Assembly (NCBI GenBank): GCA_021786915.1
Contig: JAJYMP010000511.1
Coordinates: 1 to 7,783, forward strand
Reading direction: 5' to 3'
Source of the DNA: Chloroflexota bacterium
GTDB lineage: Bacteria > Chloroflexota > Limnocylindria > Limnocylindrales > CSP1-4
Length of the DNA stretch: 7,783 nucleotides
The translations under genes and the position numbers were made by a program. Each line of letters opens with the position of its first letter. Position 1 is the stretch's first letter. The notes under the pieces were generated by a model that saw only the letters and a program-made list of their open reading frames with translations, searched no databases and was not told the origin of the DNA. Shown one piece after another: positions 1 through 6,589 of the stretch.

Positions 1-261
1 CTCGTCCTGGTCAGCGGGGAAGGGACGTCGGCCTGGCCGCACCTCGCCCGTACCTTCGAGGACGAGGTCGCCGCGGGCACGTTCGGTCCGCTCCGCGGTG
101 TGGCGATCGAGGTCGACCCCTGGGACGACGCCAAGTGGGCGCGCGGGGCGGCCGCGCTCGTCCTGCGCGCCACGTTCGCGACGCCCCTCTACGAGCGCCA
201 GATCGAGGACAGCATCCGCGCCCGCCTGGCGGGCAGCTCGGCAGCTGGAGCCGTCTCGTGA
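1..261 (+). CDS. ROK-family transcriptional regulator or sugar kinase, C-terminal fragment
   Basis: Frame 1 is open from the left edge and ends at a TGA at 259-261, giving the last 86 residues of a protein whose start lies outside the window. The fragment begins LVLVSGEGTSAW and contains PWDDAKWARGAAALVL (about residues 40-55) followed by FATPLYE. This matches the end of ROK (repressor, ORF, kinase) proteins: a beta strand with a glycine-containing turn, a helix, then a conserved GAA segment near the C-terminus. The W(D/A)xxWARGAA form is common in ROK transcriptional regulators that carry an N-terminal helix-turn-helix, but that part is missing here, so a glucokinase-type ROK protein cannot be excluded. 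It lies 203 bases upstream of the sugar-transport operon on the same strand, a position typical of a local sugar-responsive repressor. That regulatory role is inferred from context. Confidence 0.75.
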   Translation, partial: LVLVSGEGTSAWPHLARTFEDEVAAGTFGPLRGVAIEVDPWDDAKWARGAAALVLRATFATPLYERQIEDSIRARLAGSSAAGAVS

Positions 262-307
262 TGGACAGCCATGCGGAGACCCGATGCCATGCCGGCCCCC
301 GCTCTTC

Positions 308-362
308 ATCCGGCCCGTTCCGGTCGCCGGCCTGCACGTCGTCGAGTCGGGGAGGGCCGGAT
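308..362 (+). repeat. 9-bp inverted repeat with long loop downstream of the ROK gene
   Basis: ATCCGGCCC at 308-316 is the exact reverse complement of GGGCCGGAT at 354-362, with a 37-base GC-rich interval between. It lies 46 bases after the ROK stop codon and has no T-tract after it, so it is not a canonical intrinsic terminator. It could be a weak terminator for the upstream gene, part of a regulator site, or a chance pairing in GC-rich DNA. Confidence 0.25.
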
Positions 363-407
363 CAAGAAGACAGATAGCGCTGCCGGAGTCGCGTCCAGTT
401 CGACGTC

Positions 408-413
408 TTGACA
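408..413 (+). promoter_or_regulatory. Possible -35 box (TTGACA)
   Basis: An exact TTGACA hexamer lies 51 bases before the lipoprotein ATG. The bases 16-18 nt downstream (about 430-437, reading roughly CGAGGTTC) do not resemble TATAAT, so only half of a sigma-70-type promoter is visible. The first three bases also form an in-frame TTG, but translation starting there would put a non-hydrophobic extension before the signal peptide. Confidence 0.3.
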
Positions 414-434
414 CCACGTCCGTCGATTTCGAGG

Positions 435-446
435 TTCACCGGTGAA
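435..446. promoter_or_regulatory. Perfect 12-bp palindrome TTCACCGGTGAA, candidate operator
   Basis: TTCACCGGTGAA reads identically on both strands. It lies just downstream of the TTGACA box and overlaps the start of the Shine-Dalgarno tract of the lipoprotein gene. A symmetric site here is where a dimeric repressor (LacI, GntR or ROK type) of the operon could bind. No second copy was noticed in the window. The function is inferred only from symmetry and position. Confidence 0.45.
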
Positions 447-454
447 GGAAGGAG
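445..454 (+). promoter_or_regulatory. Ribosome binding site of the sugar-binding lipoprotein
   Basis: The purine run AAGGAAGGAG ends 10 bases before the ATG at 465. It is the strongest Shine-Dalgarno-like tract in the window. It fixes the start at 465 rather than at the upstream in-frame TTG at 408, and the resulting protein begins directly with a lipoprotein signal peptide. Confidence 0.8.
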
Positions 455-464
455 CGAACCATTC

Positions 465-1793
465 ATGAAGCGAACCCTCGCGGCGGTCATCGCGGGCATC
501 GCCCTCGTGACCGCAGCATGCTCGGGCGGGCCGGCGTCGCCGAGCGCCGCCAGTGAAACCCCCGCGGCAAGTGCAGCCGAGAGCCAGGCGGCAGGCAACA
601 GCCCGGCCGCGAGCGCTGGTGGCGCCACAACCGACTGCGCAGGCGGCAAGCAGGCGACGATCACGTTCTGGCACACGTACAACACGGACGGCCCGGAGAC
701 GAAGCAGCTCAACGACGTCGTGATTCCGGCCTTCCAGAAGGTGTGCCCGAACATCACGGTCAAGGCTGTCGTCATGCCGTACGACGGGCTCCACGACCAG
801 CTCGTCACGGCCGTGAGTGGCGGCGGGCTGCCCGACGTCATGCGGATGGACATCATCTGGACGCCGGAGTTTGCGAAGATCGGCGCCCTCGCCGAGGTCG
901 ACCAGCTGCCTGGCTTCGATGCGATCAAGAGCAAGGTCTTCCCCGGTCCCCTGGCAACGAACATCTACCAGGGCAAGTACTACGGCGTCCCGCTCGACAC
1001 GAATACCCAGGTGCTCATCTACAACACGGACCTCGTGCCGACCGCCCCGAAGACACTCGATGACGTCCGGAAGGCAGCCGAAGCTCTGAAGGGCCAGAAG
1101 GACAAGTGGGGCCTCGCACTCGGAGGCGATGGGCCGTGGAACGTCTTCCCGTGGTTCTGGACCGCCGGTGGGTCGGTTACCAACGACGACTACACGAAGG
1201 CGACCGGCTACCTGGACTCCGACGCCTCGGTCGCAGCCCTCCAGTGGCTGGTTGACATGAACAAGGACGGTCTGCTCGGCCCCTCCAGTGTCGGCAAGAA
1301 GCCGGACTCCTGGGGTGGGTTCAAGGCGGGTAACTACGGGATGCTCTCGGACGGGCCGTGGTTCTTCCCGATCATCGGCCTGGGCATGGGTCCGAATGTC
1401 GTCGGCGCCCCGATGCCGACCGGGCCTGGTGGTTCGATCTCGGTCGTCGGCGGCGAGAACTTCGTCATCTTCAAGACGTCCCCCAACCAGGACGCCGCCT
1501 GGGCCTTCGCCCAGTACATGCTGTCGGACGATGCGCAGGAAGCGATGGCCAAGGTCGGCCAGATGCCGGTCACGCAGACTGCGTCGCAGTCGGACGCGGT
1601 GACCAGCGTGCCGTACCTGGCGCCCTACGTGACACAGCTCCAGACGGCCAAGCCGCGCACGGTGACCCCCGCGTGGCCGAAGCTCGACAAGATCCTGACC
1701 GATGCGTTCGACGCCGCGCTCCGCGGCACCAAGAGCGCCAGCCAGGCGCTGCACGACGCAGCGGCCCAGATCGACCCGCTCCTCGCCCAGTAG
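465..1793 (+). CDS. CUT1-family ABC transporter sugar-binding lipoprotein
   Basis: This 442-residue protein is the extracytoplasmic solute-binding protein (SBP family 1, maltose-binding-like) of the importer encoded downstream. It begins MKRTLAAVIAGIALVTAAC: a short basic N-terminus, a hydrophobic core and a lipobox-like TAAC with Cys19 as the lipidation site. A flexible Ser/Ala/Gly/Pro-rich linker follows (about 20-57). The binding fold starts near residue 65 with TITFWHTYNTDG, the usual first strand, and continues through GGLPDVMRMD (119-129), YYGVPLDTNTQVLIYN (172-187) and YGMLSDGPW (291-299), all characteristic of this family. Cys58 and Cys94 flank the first strand and could form a disulfide outside the cell. 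The two permease genes follow after an 89-base spacer containing a strong hairpin. The enzymes downstream suggest an alpha-glucan oligosaccharide ligand, but the binding protein alone does not reveal it. Confidence 0.95.
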   Translation: MKRTLAAVIAGIALVTAACSGGPASPSAASETPAASAAESQAAGNSPAASAGGATTDCAGGKQATITFWHTYNTDGPETKQLNDVVIPAFQKVCPNITVKAVVMPYDGLHDQLVTAVSGGGLPDVMRMDIIWTPEFAKIGALAEVDQLPGFDAIKSKVFPGPLATNIYQGKYYGVPLDTNTQVLIYNTDLVPTAPKTLDDVRKAAEALKGQKDKWGLALGGDGPWNVFPWFWTAGGSVTNDDYTKATGYLDSDASVAALQWLVDMNKDGLLGPSSVGKKPDSWGGFKAGNYGMLSDGPWFFPIIGLGMGPNVVGAPMPTGPGGSISVVGGENFVIFKTSPNQDAAWAFAQYMLSDDAQEAMAKVGQMPVTQTASQSDAVTSVPYLAPYVTQLQTAKPRTVTPAWPKLDKILTDAFDAALRGTKSASQALHDAAAQIDPLLAQ

Positions 1794-1807
1794 GCGGGCG
1801 CAACGTG

Positions 1808-1848
1808 GCGTCAGGAGCATCGGGGACTCCCTTCGGTGCTCCTGACGC
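1808..1848 (+). terminator. Perfect 12-bp-stem hairpin between binding protein and permease genes
   Basis: GCGTCAGGAGCA (1808-1819) and TGCTCCTGACGC (1837-1848) are exact reverse complements separated by a 17-base loop. The stem starts 15 bases after the lipoprotein stop codon. No U-tract follows, so it is not a canonical terminator. In CUT1 operons a structure at this point is commonly linked to partial termination or 3'-end protection of the binding-protein mRNA, which gives more binding protein than permease. That role is inferred here. Confidence 0.65.
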
Positions 1849-1869
1849 GCGAGCCTCGCGCCTTCGGTG
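1830..1869 (+). repeat. 9-bp direct repeat CCTTCGGTG
   Basis: CCTTCGGTG occurs at 1830-1838, in the loop and right arm of the hairpin, and again at 1861-1869, just before the first permease gene. The copies start 31 bases apart. It may be a chance repeat or half-sites for an RNA or DNA ligand. Confidence 0.3.
1847..1861. repeat. Palindrome GCGCGAG-C-CTCGCGC
   Basis: Seven-base arms 1847-1853 and 1855-1861 are exact reverse complements around a central C. As RNA this would fold as a 6-bp stem with a 3-base loop. Its first two bases overlap the last two of the 12-bp hairpin, so the two structures are stacked or mutually limiting. As DNA it could be a dimer-binding site 21 bases before the permease start. 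No function can be assigned from sequence. Confidence 0.4.
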
Positions 1870-1882
1870 AGAAGCTGATCCC

Positions 1883-2830
1883 ATGAAAATGCCGCCGGTC
1901 ACCCTCTCGCGGGTGGCTGCTGCGCCGCGCCGGCGCGAGACCACCCGGAGCCTGCGCCAGCTCCGGGTCGCCCTGCCGTTCATGCTGCCCGGCTTCATTC
2001 TCCTGCTCGCGTTCGTCATCTACCCGCTCATCCGCGGCCTGCAGATGAGCCTGTACGACTGGAACCTGATGGCGCCGAGCCAGAGCACATTCGTCGGTGC
2101 CAGGAACTTCGTCCGGGCCCTCACCCTGGATCCGACCTTCTGGGTGGCGACCCGGAACACCGCGCTGTACGCGGCGATCACGGTCCCGAGCCAGATGGTC
2201 CTCGGCCTTGGGGCGGCCCTGCTCCTCAACGCTGCGATTCGCGGCCGGCCGTTCTTCCGGGCCCTTTACTACCTGCCGGTCGTGACCTCCTGGCTCGTCG
2301 TCTCGTACGTGTTCGCCTACCTGTTCACCGGTGGCCTGGGACCGGTCAACTACCTCCTCGTGAACGTCCTTCACGTGATCGACCAACCGGTCGACTGGCT
2401 CCAGGAAACGTGGACCGCCCAGGTGCCGATCAACCTGCTCGGCATCTGGAAGGGAATCGGCTGGAACATGGTGATCTTCCTGGCCGCACTTCAATCGATC
2501 CCCGCCGACCTCCAGGAGGCGGCGGCCGTCGATGGGGCGGGCACCTGGCAGCGGTTCCGGTTCATCACGCTGCCGCTGCTCCGGCCAGCGGTCCTCTTCG
2601 TCAGCATCATGCTGATCATCGGGGCCTTCAACGTCTTCCTGTCGGTCTACCTGCTCACGGGCGGCGGTCCCGAGGGCAGCACCGAGGTACTCCTCAGCTA
2701 CATGTACACCCAGGCGTTCAAGTACCTCGACTTCGGCTATGGCACCGCAGTCGGCCTCCTGATGGGCGTTGCAGTCGTCGTCCTGAGCTTCTTCCAGCGG
2801 CGGATGCTCCGCGGGTCGGTGCAGTACTGA
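1883..2830 (+). CDS. CUT1-family ABC sugar transporter permease, MalF/UgpA-like
   Basis: This 315-residue inner-membrane protein is the first of the two transmembrane subunits of the importer. After a basic cytoplasmic N-terminus (about 1-28, rich in Arg), the first membrane segment contains LPFMLPGFILLLAFVIYPLI (31-50), the usual MalF-like opening. Further hydrophobic segments lie near 92-118, 127-150, 182-205, 231-258 and 287-304, giving six. The EAA loop that docks the ATPase is clear: EAAAVDGAGTW at 212-222 followed by FRFITLPLLRP. The length is typical of short MalF relatives without the large periplasmic insertion of the E. coli protein. The Shine-Dalgarno site is weak (a GAGAAG tract about 8 bases upstream), and a second in-frame ATG lies at 1889. 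The stop codon overlaps the next start as TGATG, so the two permeases are likely translated together. The substrate is inferred from the downstream enzymes. Confidence 0.95.
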   Translation: MKMPPVTLSRVAAAPRRRETTRSLRQLRVALPFMLPGFILLLAFVIYPLIRGLQMSLYDWNLMAPSQSTFVGARNFVRALTLDPTFWVATRNTALYAAITVPSQMVLGLGAALLLNAAIRGRPFFRALYYLPVVTSWLVVSYVFAYLFTGGLGPVNYLLVNVLHVIDQPVDWLQETWTAQVPINLLGIWKGIGWNMVIFLAALQSIPADLQEAAAVDGAGTWQRFRFITLPLLRPAVLFVSIMLIIGAFNVFLSVYLLTGGGPEGSTEVLLSYMYTQAFKYLDFGYGTAVGLLMGVAVVVLSFFQRRMLRGSVQY

Positions 2831-3714
2831 TGCTCGGCGTTCGCGAGCTCGTCGATCGCGCCCAGAGCGCCTCGCGCGGAGGCCGGACCGGCCCGCGCTG
2901 GACCAGGCCGCTCGTCTACGTGCTGCTCGTTGCCGGTGCGATCGTCATGGTCACGCCGTTCCTGTTCATGGTGGCAACGGCGCTCAACCCGGAGCGCTGG
3001 ATCATGCCCTATCCGCCGACGCTCTTCCCGGAGAACGCGACGCTGGCGAACTTCGAGCGAGCGTGGAACGAGGCGGGGTTCCAGCGCTACGTGCTCAACA
3101 GCGCCGCGGTCTCCAGCGTGACCGTTCTGCTCACCTTCGTCGTCGCGACGACGAGTGCCTTCGCCTTCGCGCGCCTTCGGTTCCCGGGCAAGGAACTGAT
3201 CTTCGGGCTCTACCTGATCACGATGATGATCCCCGACATGATCGCGCTCCTGCCCAAGTTCACCGTGCTGCGCGACTTCGGGCTCACCGATTCATGGTTC
3301 GGCTTGTGGGTCGTCTACGTCTCGAACGGCGTCGCCTTCAACACGTTCCTGCTGCGCGGTTTCTTCGAGCAGTTACCCAGGGACCTCGAGGATGCGACCC
3401 AGATGGACGGCGGAGGGCCGTGGACCATCTTCTGGCGCGTCCTGCTGCCCCTGTCGAGGCCTGCGCTCGCCACCCTGGCGGTGTTCACCTTCCTCGGTTC
3501 GTGGGACGATTTCTGGTGGGCTCGGCTCCTGCTCCAGAATCCTGATCTGCGCACCCTGCCGATCGGCATTGCCCTCTTCTTCAACGCCCACGGCACCCAG
3601 TGGTCCACAGTTTTCGCCGCCACCACGCTGGCGGTCGTCCCGGAGATCGTCCTATTCGTCGTCCTGCAGCGGTATTTCGTTTCCGGCATGTACGCCGGCA
3701 GCATTCGTGGGTGA
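2830..3714 (+). CDS. CUT1-family ABC sugar transporter permease, MalG/UgpE-like
   Basis: This 294-residue inner-membrane protein is the second transmembrane subunit. The ATG shares its A with the TGA of the previous gene. This start was chosen because the reading frame also stays open upstream inside the first permease, but family-like sequence begins only here. It has a basic N-terminus with LVYVLLVAGAIVMVTPFLFM (28-47) as the first membrane segment, NPERW shortly after, and ATLANFERAW (70-79), a hallmark of MalG-like proteins. Later membrane segments lie near 87-114, 122-141, 155-180, 208-226 and 260-282. The EAA-type loop reads EDATQMDGGGPW (187-198) followed by FWRVLLPLSRP. Both subunits carry an ATPase-docking loop, yet no ATPase gene follows, so a shared MsiK/UgpC/MalK-like ATPase encoded elsewhere is probable. 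The enzyme gene starts 5 bases after the stop. Confidence 0.95.
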   Translation: MLGVRELVDRAQSASRGGRTGPRWTRPLVYVLLVAGAIVMVTPFLFMVATALNPERWIMPYPPTLFPENATLANFERAWNEAGFQRYVLNSAAVSSVTVLLTFVVATTSAFAFARLRFPGKELIFGLYLITMMIPDMIALLPKFTVLRDFGLTDSWFGLWVVYVSNGVAFNTFLLRGFFEQLPRDLEDATQMDGGGPWTIFWRVLLPLSRPALATLAVFTFLGSWDDFWWARLLLQNPDLRTLPIGIALFFNAHGTQWSTVFAATTLAVVPEIVLFVVLQRYFVSGMYAGSIRG

Positions 3715-3719
3715 CATCG

Positions 3720-5432
3720 ATGACCGATCCAGTCCTGGCGATCTGGCCGACGCGGGCCCAGCTCCGACCGGGCGAGCCCCTGCCGTTGACGATCCGCGCC
3801 GGCGCAGCCGGTCCCTTGCTCGTGCGTGTCCTGGACGGATCGCACGCGATCGCCGAGCGGGAGGTCGAAGCAACGGGACCTGGCCTACTGTCCATATCGG
3901 TGCCCCTGTCGCCGCCGCATGGTTCGTCCGCGGGGTACGGGATCGAGGTGACCAGCCGGACGGGAGCGGCGCTCCGCGCGACCACCGCCGTTGATGTCGC
4001 TGTCCACTGGTCGGTTGCGCCGCGCTACGGCTTCTTCGCCGACTTCGCTCCCGGTGAGACACGGGAGGAGTCAACCAGGCGAACGGAGGACCTGTTGCGC
4101 CTTCACGTCAACGTCGTCCAGTTCTACGACTGGATGGCATCGCACCACACCTTCCTCCCGGAGACTGACGAGTTCACCGACCCGCTCGGCCGTCGCCTGT
4201 CCCTCGAGGTCGTGCGGCGCAAGATCGCGCTCGCGCACGAGCGAGGCATGGTCGCGCTTGCCTATGGGGCGCTGTACGGAGCCGAGGCCGGGTTCAGCCT
4301 GGCCCATCCCGACTGGCTTCTGTATGACGGCCGCCACGAGCCACTGGCTCTGGCGGACATCTTCTACCTCCAGGACTTCGGCCCACAGTCACCCTGGCGG
4401 GAGTGGATCATCGAACAGTACGAACGGGCCGTCGATGCGCTCGGGTTCGATGGGATCCACATCGACCAATACGGGTACCCAAAGGCCGCGCTCTCCCGTC
4501 TGGGCGGCACGTGGCATGCCTTCGACGTCGAGGCGGCATTCCCGGGTTTCGTCGAGGAGGCAGCGAGCCGCATCCTCGCACGACGACCCGACGGCGGAAG
4601 CATCTTCAACTGCGTCAATGCCTGGCCCCTTGACGCGATGCCCCAAGTGACAGCGGACGCGGCGACGTACATCGAGGTATGGGAGCCGCACACGCGCTAC
4701 CGCGACCTGTACGACCTGGTGCGCCGCGCCCGGACGCTCCGCCCCGACAAGGCGGTCATCCTCAGCGCCTACCTGCTCCCATTCCATCCCGATCGGGAGC
4801 GTACTCAGGGTGCGCTTCTGGCGTTCCGGCTGGCGTCGGCGGCGATCGCCGCGAGCGGCGGCTTCCACCTCATCGCGGGTGAGGGAAACTCGCTTCTGTC
4901 AGAGGCGTACTACCCACGCTACGGCTGGCTCGATGAAACCGAGGCATCCGTCGTGCGGCGCTACGTCGATTGCGCGGTCCGCAACACAGCGCGGCTGCAC
5001 GCGGTGGGCGCTACCGACATCGCCTGGACGCATGTCGGGCCGACGAGCGACTTCATTCTTCTCGCGCATCCTGAGCTCGGGACGTATGGTGCCGGCGCGC
5101 ATGCGGACTCCCTGTGGGTCATCGGACGGGAGCTCGGGGACACCACGATCCTGCAGTGCATCAACCTTCGGGGGTTGGCGAGCGACGCGTGGAACGTCGA
5201 GCAGACGATCTTTCCTCGGCCGCTCGAGGGCGTCGAGGTCCGGGTCCGGGTCACCGGCGGCGTAGACGGGGTCTGGTGGGACACCCCCGACGACGAGGTC
5301 GGGCTCGCGCGGGAGCTGCAGTTCGAGATCGCTGAGACCTCCGAAGGTCGGTTCCTCGCCTTCCGCCTTCCGCGGATCGAGGTCTGGTCGATGGTCTGGT
5401 GGCGGACGGCCTCCGGTGAGGCGACCGCGTGA
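3720..5432 (+). CDS. GH66 glycoside hydrolase (dextranase / cycloisomaltooligosaccharide glucanotransferase family)
   Basis: This 570-residue enzyme probably acts on alpha-1,6-linked glucan oligosaccharides. GH66 members are endo-dextranases and glucanotransferases that make or open cyclic isomaltooligosaccharides. An N-terminal beta-sandwich region (about 1-95) precedes the catalytic barrel, which opens with RYGFFADF (102-109), then VNVVQFYDWMASH (130-142), AYGALYGAEAG (181-191) and GFDGIHIDQYG (242-252). Asp249 is the likely nucleophile. Glu319 in YIEVWE is the likely acid/base; the 70-residue gap is close to that of characterised members (recalled as D270/E342 in a Bacillus CITase and D385/E453 in the Streptococcus mutans dextranase). 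A C-terminal beta domain covers about 450-570. There is no signal peptide, whereas typical dextranases are secreted, and the protein looks too short for the CBM35 insertion seen in CITases. The ATG at 3720 lies 5 bases after the permease stop. The same frame is open upstream to 3600, inside the permease gene, but that extension is Arg-rich and unlike the family. Confidence 0.85.
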   Translation: MTDPVLAIWPTRAQLRPGEPLPLTIRAGAAGPLLVRVLDGSHAIAEREVEATGPGLLSISVPLSPPHGSSAGYGIEVTSRTGAALRATTAVDVAVHWSVAPRYGFFADFAPGETREESTRRTEDLLRLHVNVVQFYDWMASHHTFLPETDEFTDPLGRRLSLEVVRRKIALAHERGMVALAYGALYGAEAGFSLAHPDWLLYDGRHEPLALADIFYLQDFGPQSPWREWIIEQYERAVDALGFDGIHIDQYGYPKAALSRLGGTWHAFDVEAAFPGFVEEAASRILARRPDGGSIFNCVNAWPLDAMPQVTADAATYIEVWEPHTRYRDLYDLVRRARTLRPDKAVILSAYLLPFHPDRERTQGALLAFRLASAAIAASGGFHLIAGEGNSLLSEAYYPRYGWLDETEASVVRRYVDCAVRNTARLHAVGATDIAWTHVGPTSDFILLAHPELGTYGAGAHADSLWVIGRELGDTTILQCINLRGLASDAWNVEQTIFPRPLEGVEVRVRVTGGVDGVWWDTPDDEVGLARELQFEIAETSEGRFLAFRLPRIEVWSMVWWRTASGEATA

Positions 5433-6589
5433 CGACACCTGAGACCCCAGATCTGGGTCGGGCCCTGCGCCTTGCCCGCCGCAGCATCGACATCATCGCC
5501 AGGGGCCAGGCGCCCACCGGGGCCTACCTCGCCTCACCGAACTTCCCCGTCTACCGCTACTCCTGGTTTCGTGACGGTGCGTTCATCGCGGACGCGATGA
5601 GCCGTGCCGGCGAGGTCGCCTCGGCGGAGGCGTTCTTCACCTGGTGCGCCGGGATCCTCGAGGCACGCCGCGAGCGGATCGAGGCGCTCATCGAACGCCG
5701 CCTGGCTGGCGCTGCGATCGACACCGCCGAGTTCCTCCATGCCCGCTACACGGTCGACGGCCGGGAGACCGGCGAGGAGTGGACGGACTTCCAGCTCGAC
5801 GGGTATGGCGCCTGGCTCTGGGCGCTCGACGAGCACCGGAAGCGGCATGGCCGCTCGATCGAGCCGTTCGTCGCCGGGGCAGCCCTGTCGGCGGCCTACG
5901 TCGCGGCCTTCCGGGACCATCCGAGCTACGACTGGTGGGAGGAGAATCCCGACTACCGGCACACCTCCACCCTGGCTGCGATCCACGCCGGGCTGCGGGC
6001 GGCCGCGAGCTGGCCCGAGCTGTCGACCGACCTGCGCTCGACCGCCAGCCAGGGCGCGGCGGAGCTGGCCGGGCTCGTCCGGGCTGACGCGGCACGGCTG
6101 GGCCGGTTCCCGAAGTGGCTCGGTGGCGACGCGGTCGACGCGAGCCTGATCGCGGTCGCGACTCCGTTCGCGATGCTCCCGGCCGATGATCCCCTGATGG
6201 TCGCGACGGTCGAGGCGGTCGAGGCCCGGCTCGTCGATGGCGGCGGTGTCCATCGCTACCTCGGCGACACGTACTACGGCGGCGGCGAATGGTTGCTCCT
6301 GGCGGCCCTCCTGGGCTGGCACTACGCGGCCGTGGGGCGGATCGAGGAGGCCTGGACGCAGCTGCGCTGGGTCGCCGCGCACGCCACGCCCGACGGGGAG
6401 CTGCCGGAGCAGGTGGACGACCACCTCCTGGCGCCCGAACGACAGGCCGAGTGGCTGGCGCGCTGGGGGCCGGTCGCGACGCCCCTGCTCTGGTCGCACG
6501 CGATGTACCTGACCCTCGCGGTCGAGCTCGGCGTCGTTGCCGGAGCGGCCGCGCCCGTGGCCGGAGCGCGGGCCACGCCTGCACCGTGA
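5429..6589 (+). CDS. GH15-family glucan alpha-glucosidase (glucoamylase / glucodextranase-like)
   Basis: This 386-residue enzyme is predicted to release glucose from the non-reducing ends of alpha-glucan oligosaccharides by inversion. The motifs follow GH15 order: RYSWFRDGAF (43-52), with the substrate-binding Arg48-Asp49 pair; WTDFQLDGYGAWLWAL (118-133); DWWEEN (168-173), where Glu171 is the likely general acid; LPEQVD (325-330), with Glu327 as the likely general base; and SHAMY (356-360) near the end of the (alpha/alpha)6 barrel. LPEQ is the form seen in bacterial glucoamylases and glucodextranases. The protein is short: it lacks the N-terminal beta-sandwich domain usual in bacterial GH15 enzymes, and it has no signal peptide. 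The GTG start overlaps the GH66 stop as GTGA, with GGTGAGG 7 bases upstream as a Shine-Dalgarno site. Neighbouring GH66 and GH31 genes favour alpha-1,6 substrates, but specificity for alpha-1,4 links cannot be ruled out. Confidence 0.85.
   Translation: MTTPETPDLGRALRLARRSIDIIARGQAPTGAYLASPNFPVYRYSWFRDGAFIADAMSRAGEVASAEAFFTWCAGILEARRERIEALIERRLAGAAIDTAEFLHARYTVDGRETGEEWTDFQLDGYGAWLWALDEHRKRHGRSIEPFVAGAALSAAYVAAFRDHPSYDWWEENPDYRHTSTLAAIHAGLRAAASWPELSTDLRSTASQGAAELAGLVRADAARLGRFPKWLGGDAVDASLIAVATPFAMLPADDPLMVATVEAVEARLVDGGGVHRYLGDTYYGGGEWLLLAALLGWHYAAVGRIEEAWTQLRWVAAHATPDGELPEQVDDHLLAPERQAEWLARWGPVATPLLWSHAMYLTLAVELGVVAGAAAPVAGARATPAP

Noticed and set aside
268..292. Direct repeat GCCATGC at 268-274 and 286-292
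   Set aside because: Only 7 bp long, with no symmetry and no placement near a recognisable promoter; likely chance.
408..464. Upstream TTG start that would lengthen the binding protein by 19 residues
   Set aside because: The extension is polar and would bury the lipoprotein signal peptide. The ATG at 465 has a strong Shine-Dalgarno tract at the right distance.
306..1820. 504-codon open frame on the minus strand opposite the sugar-binding lipoprotein
   Set aside because: The plus strand carries a complete lipoprotein with signal peptide, Shine-Dalgarno site and family motifs. The antisense product is Arg/Val-rich without domain signatures.
2869..2883. Small hairpin GCCTC-GCGCG-GAGGC near the start of the second permease
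   Set aside because: A 5-bp stem inside coding, GC-rich DNA; many such stems are expected by chance.
3600..3719. Upstream extension of the GH66 frame from a GTG at 3600 inside the permease gene
   Set aside because: It would overlap the permease by more than 100 bases and encodes an Arg/His-rich stretch unlike GH66. The ATG at 3720 sits neatly 5 bases after the permease stop.
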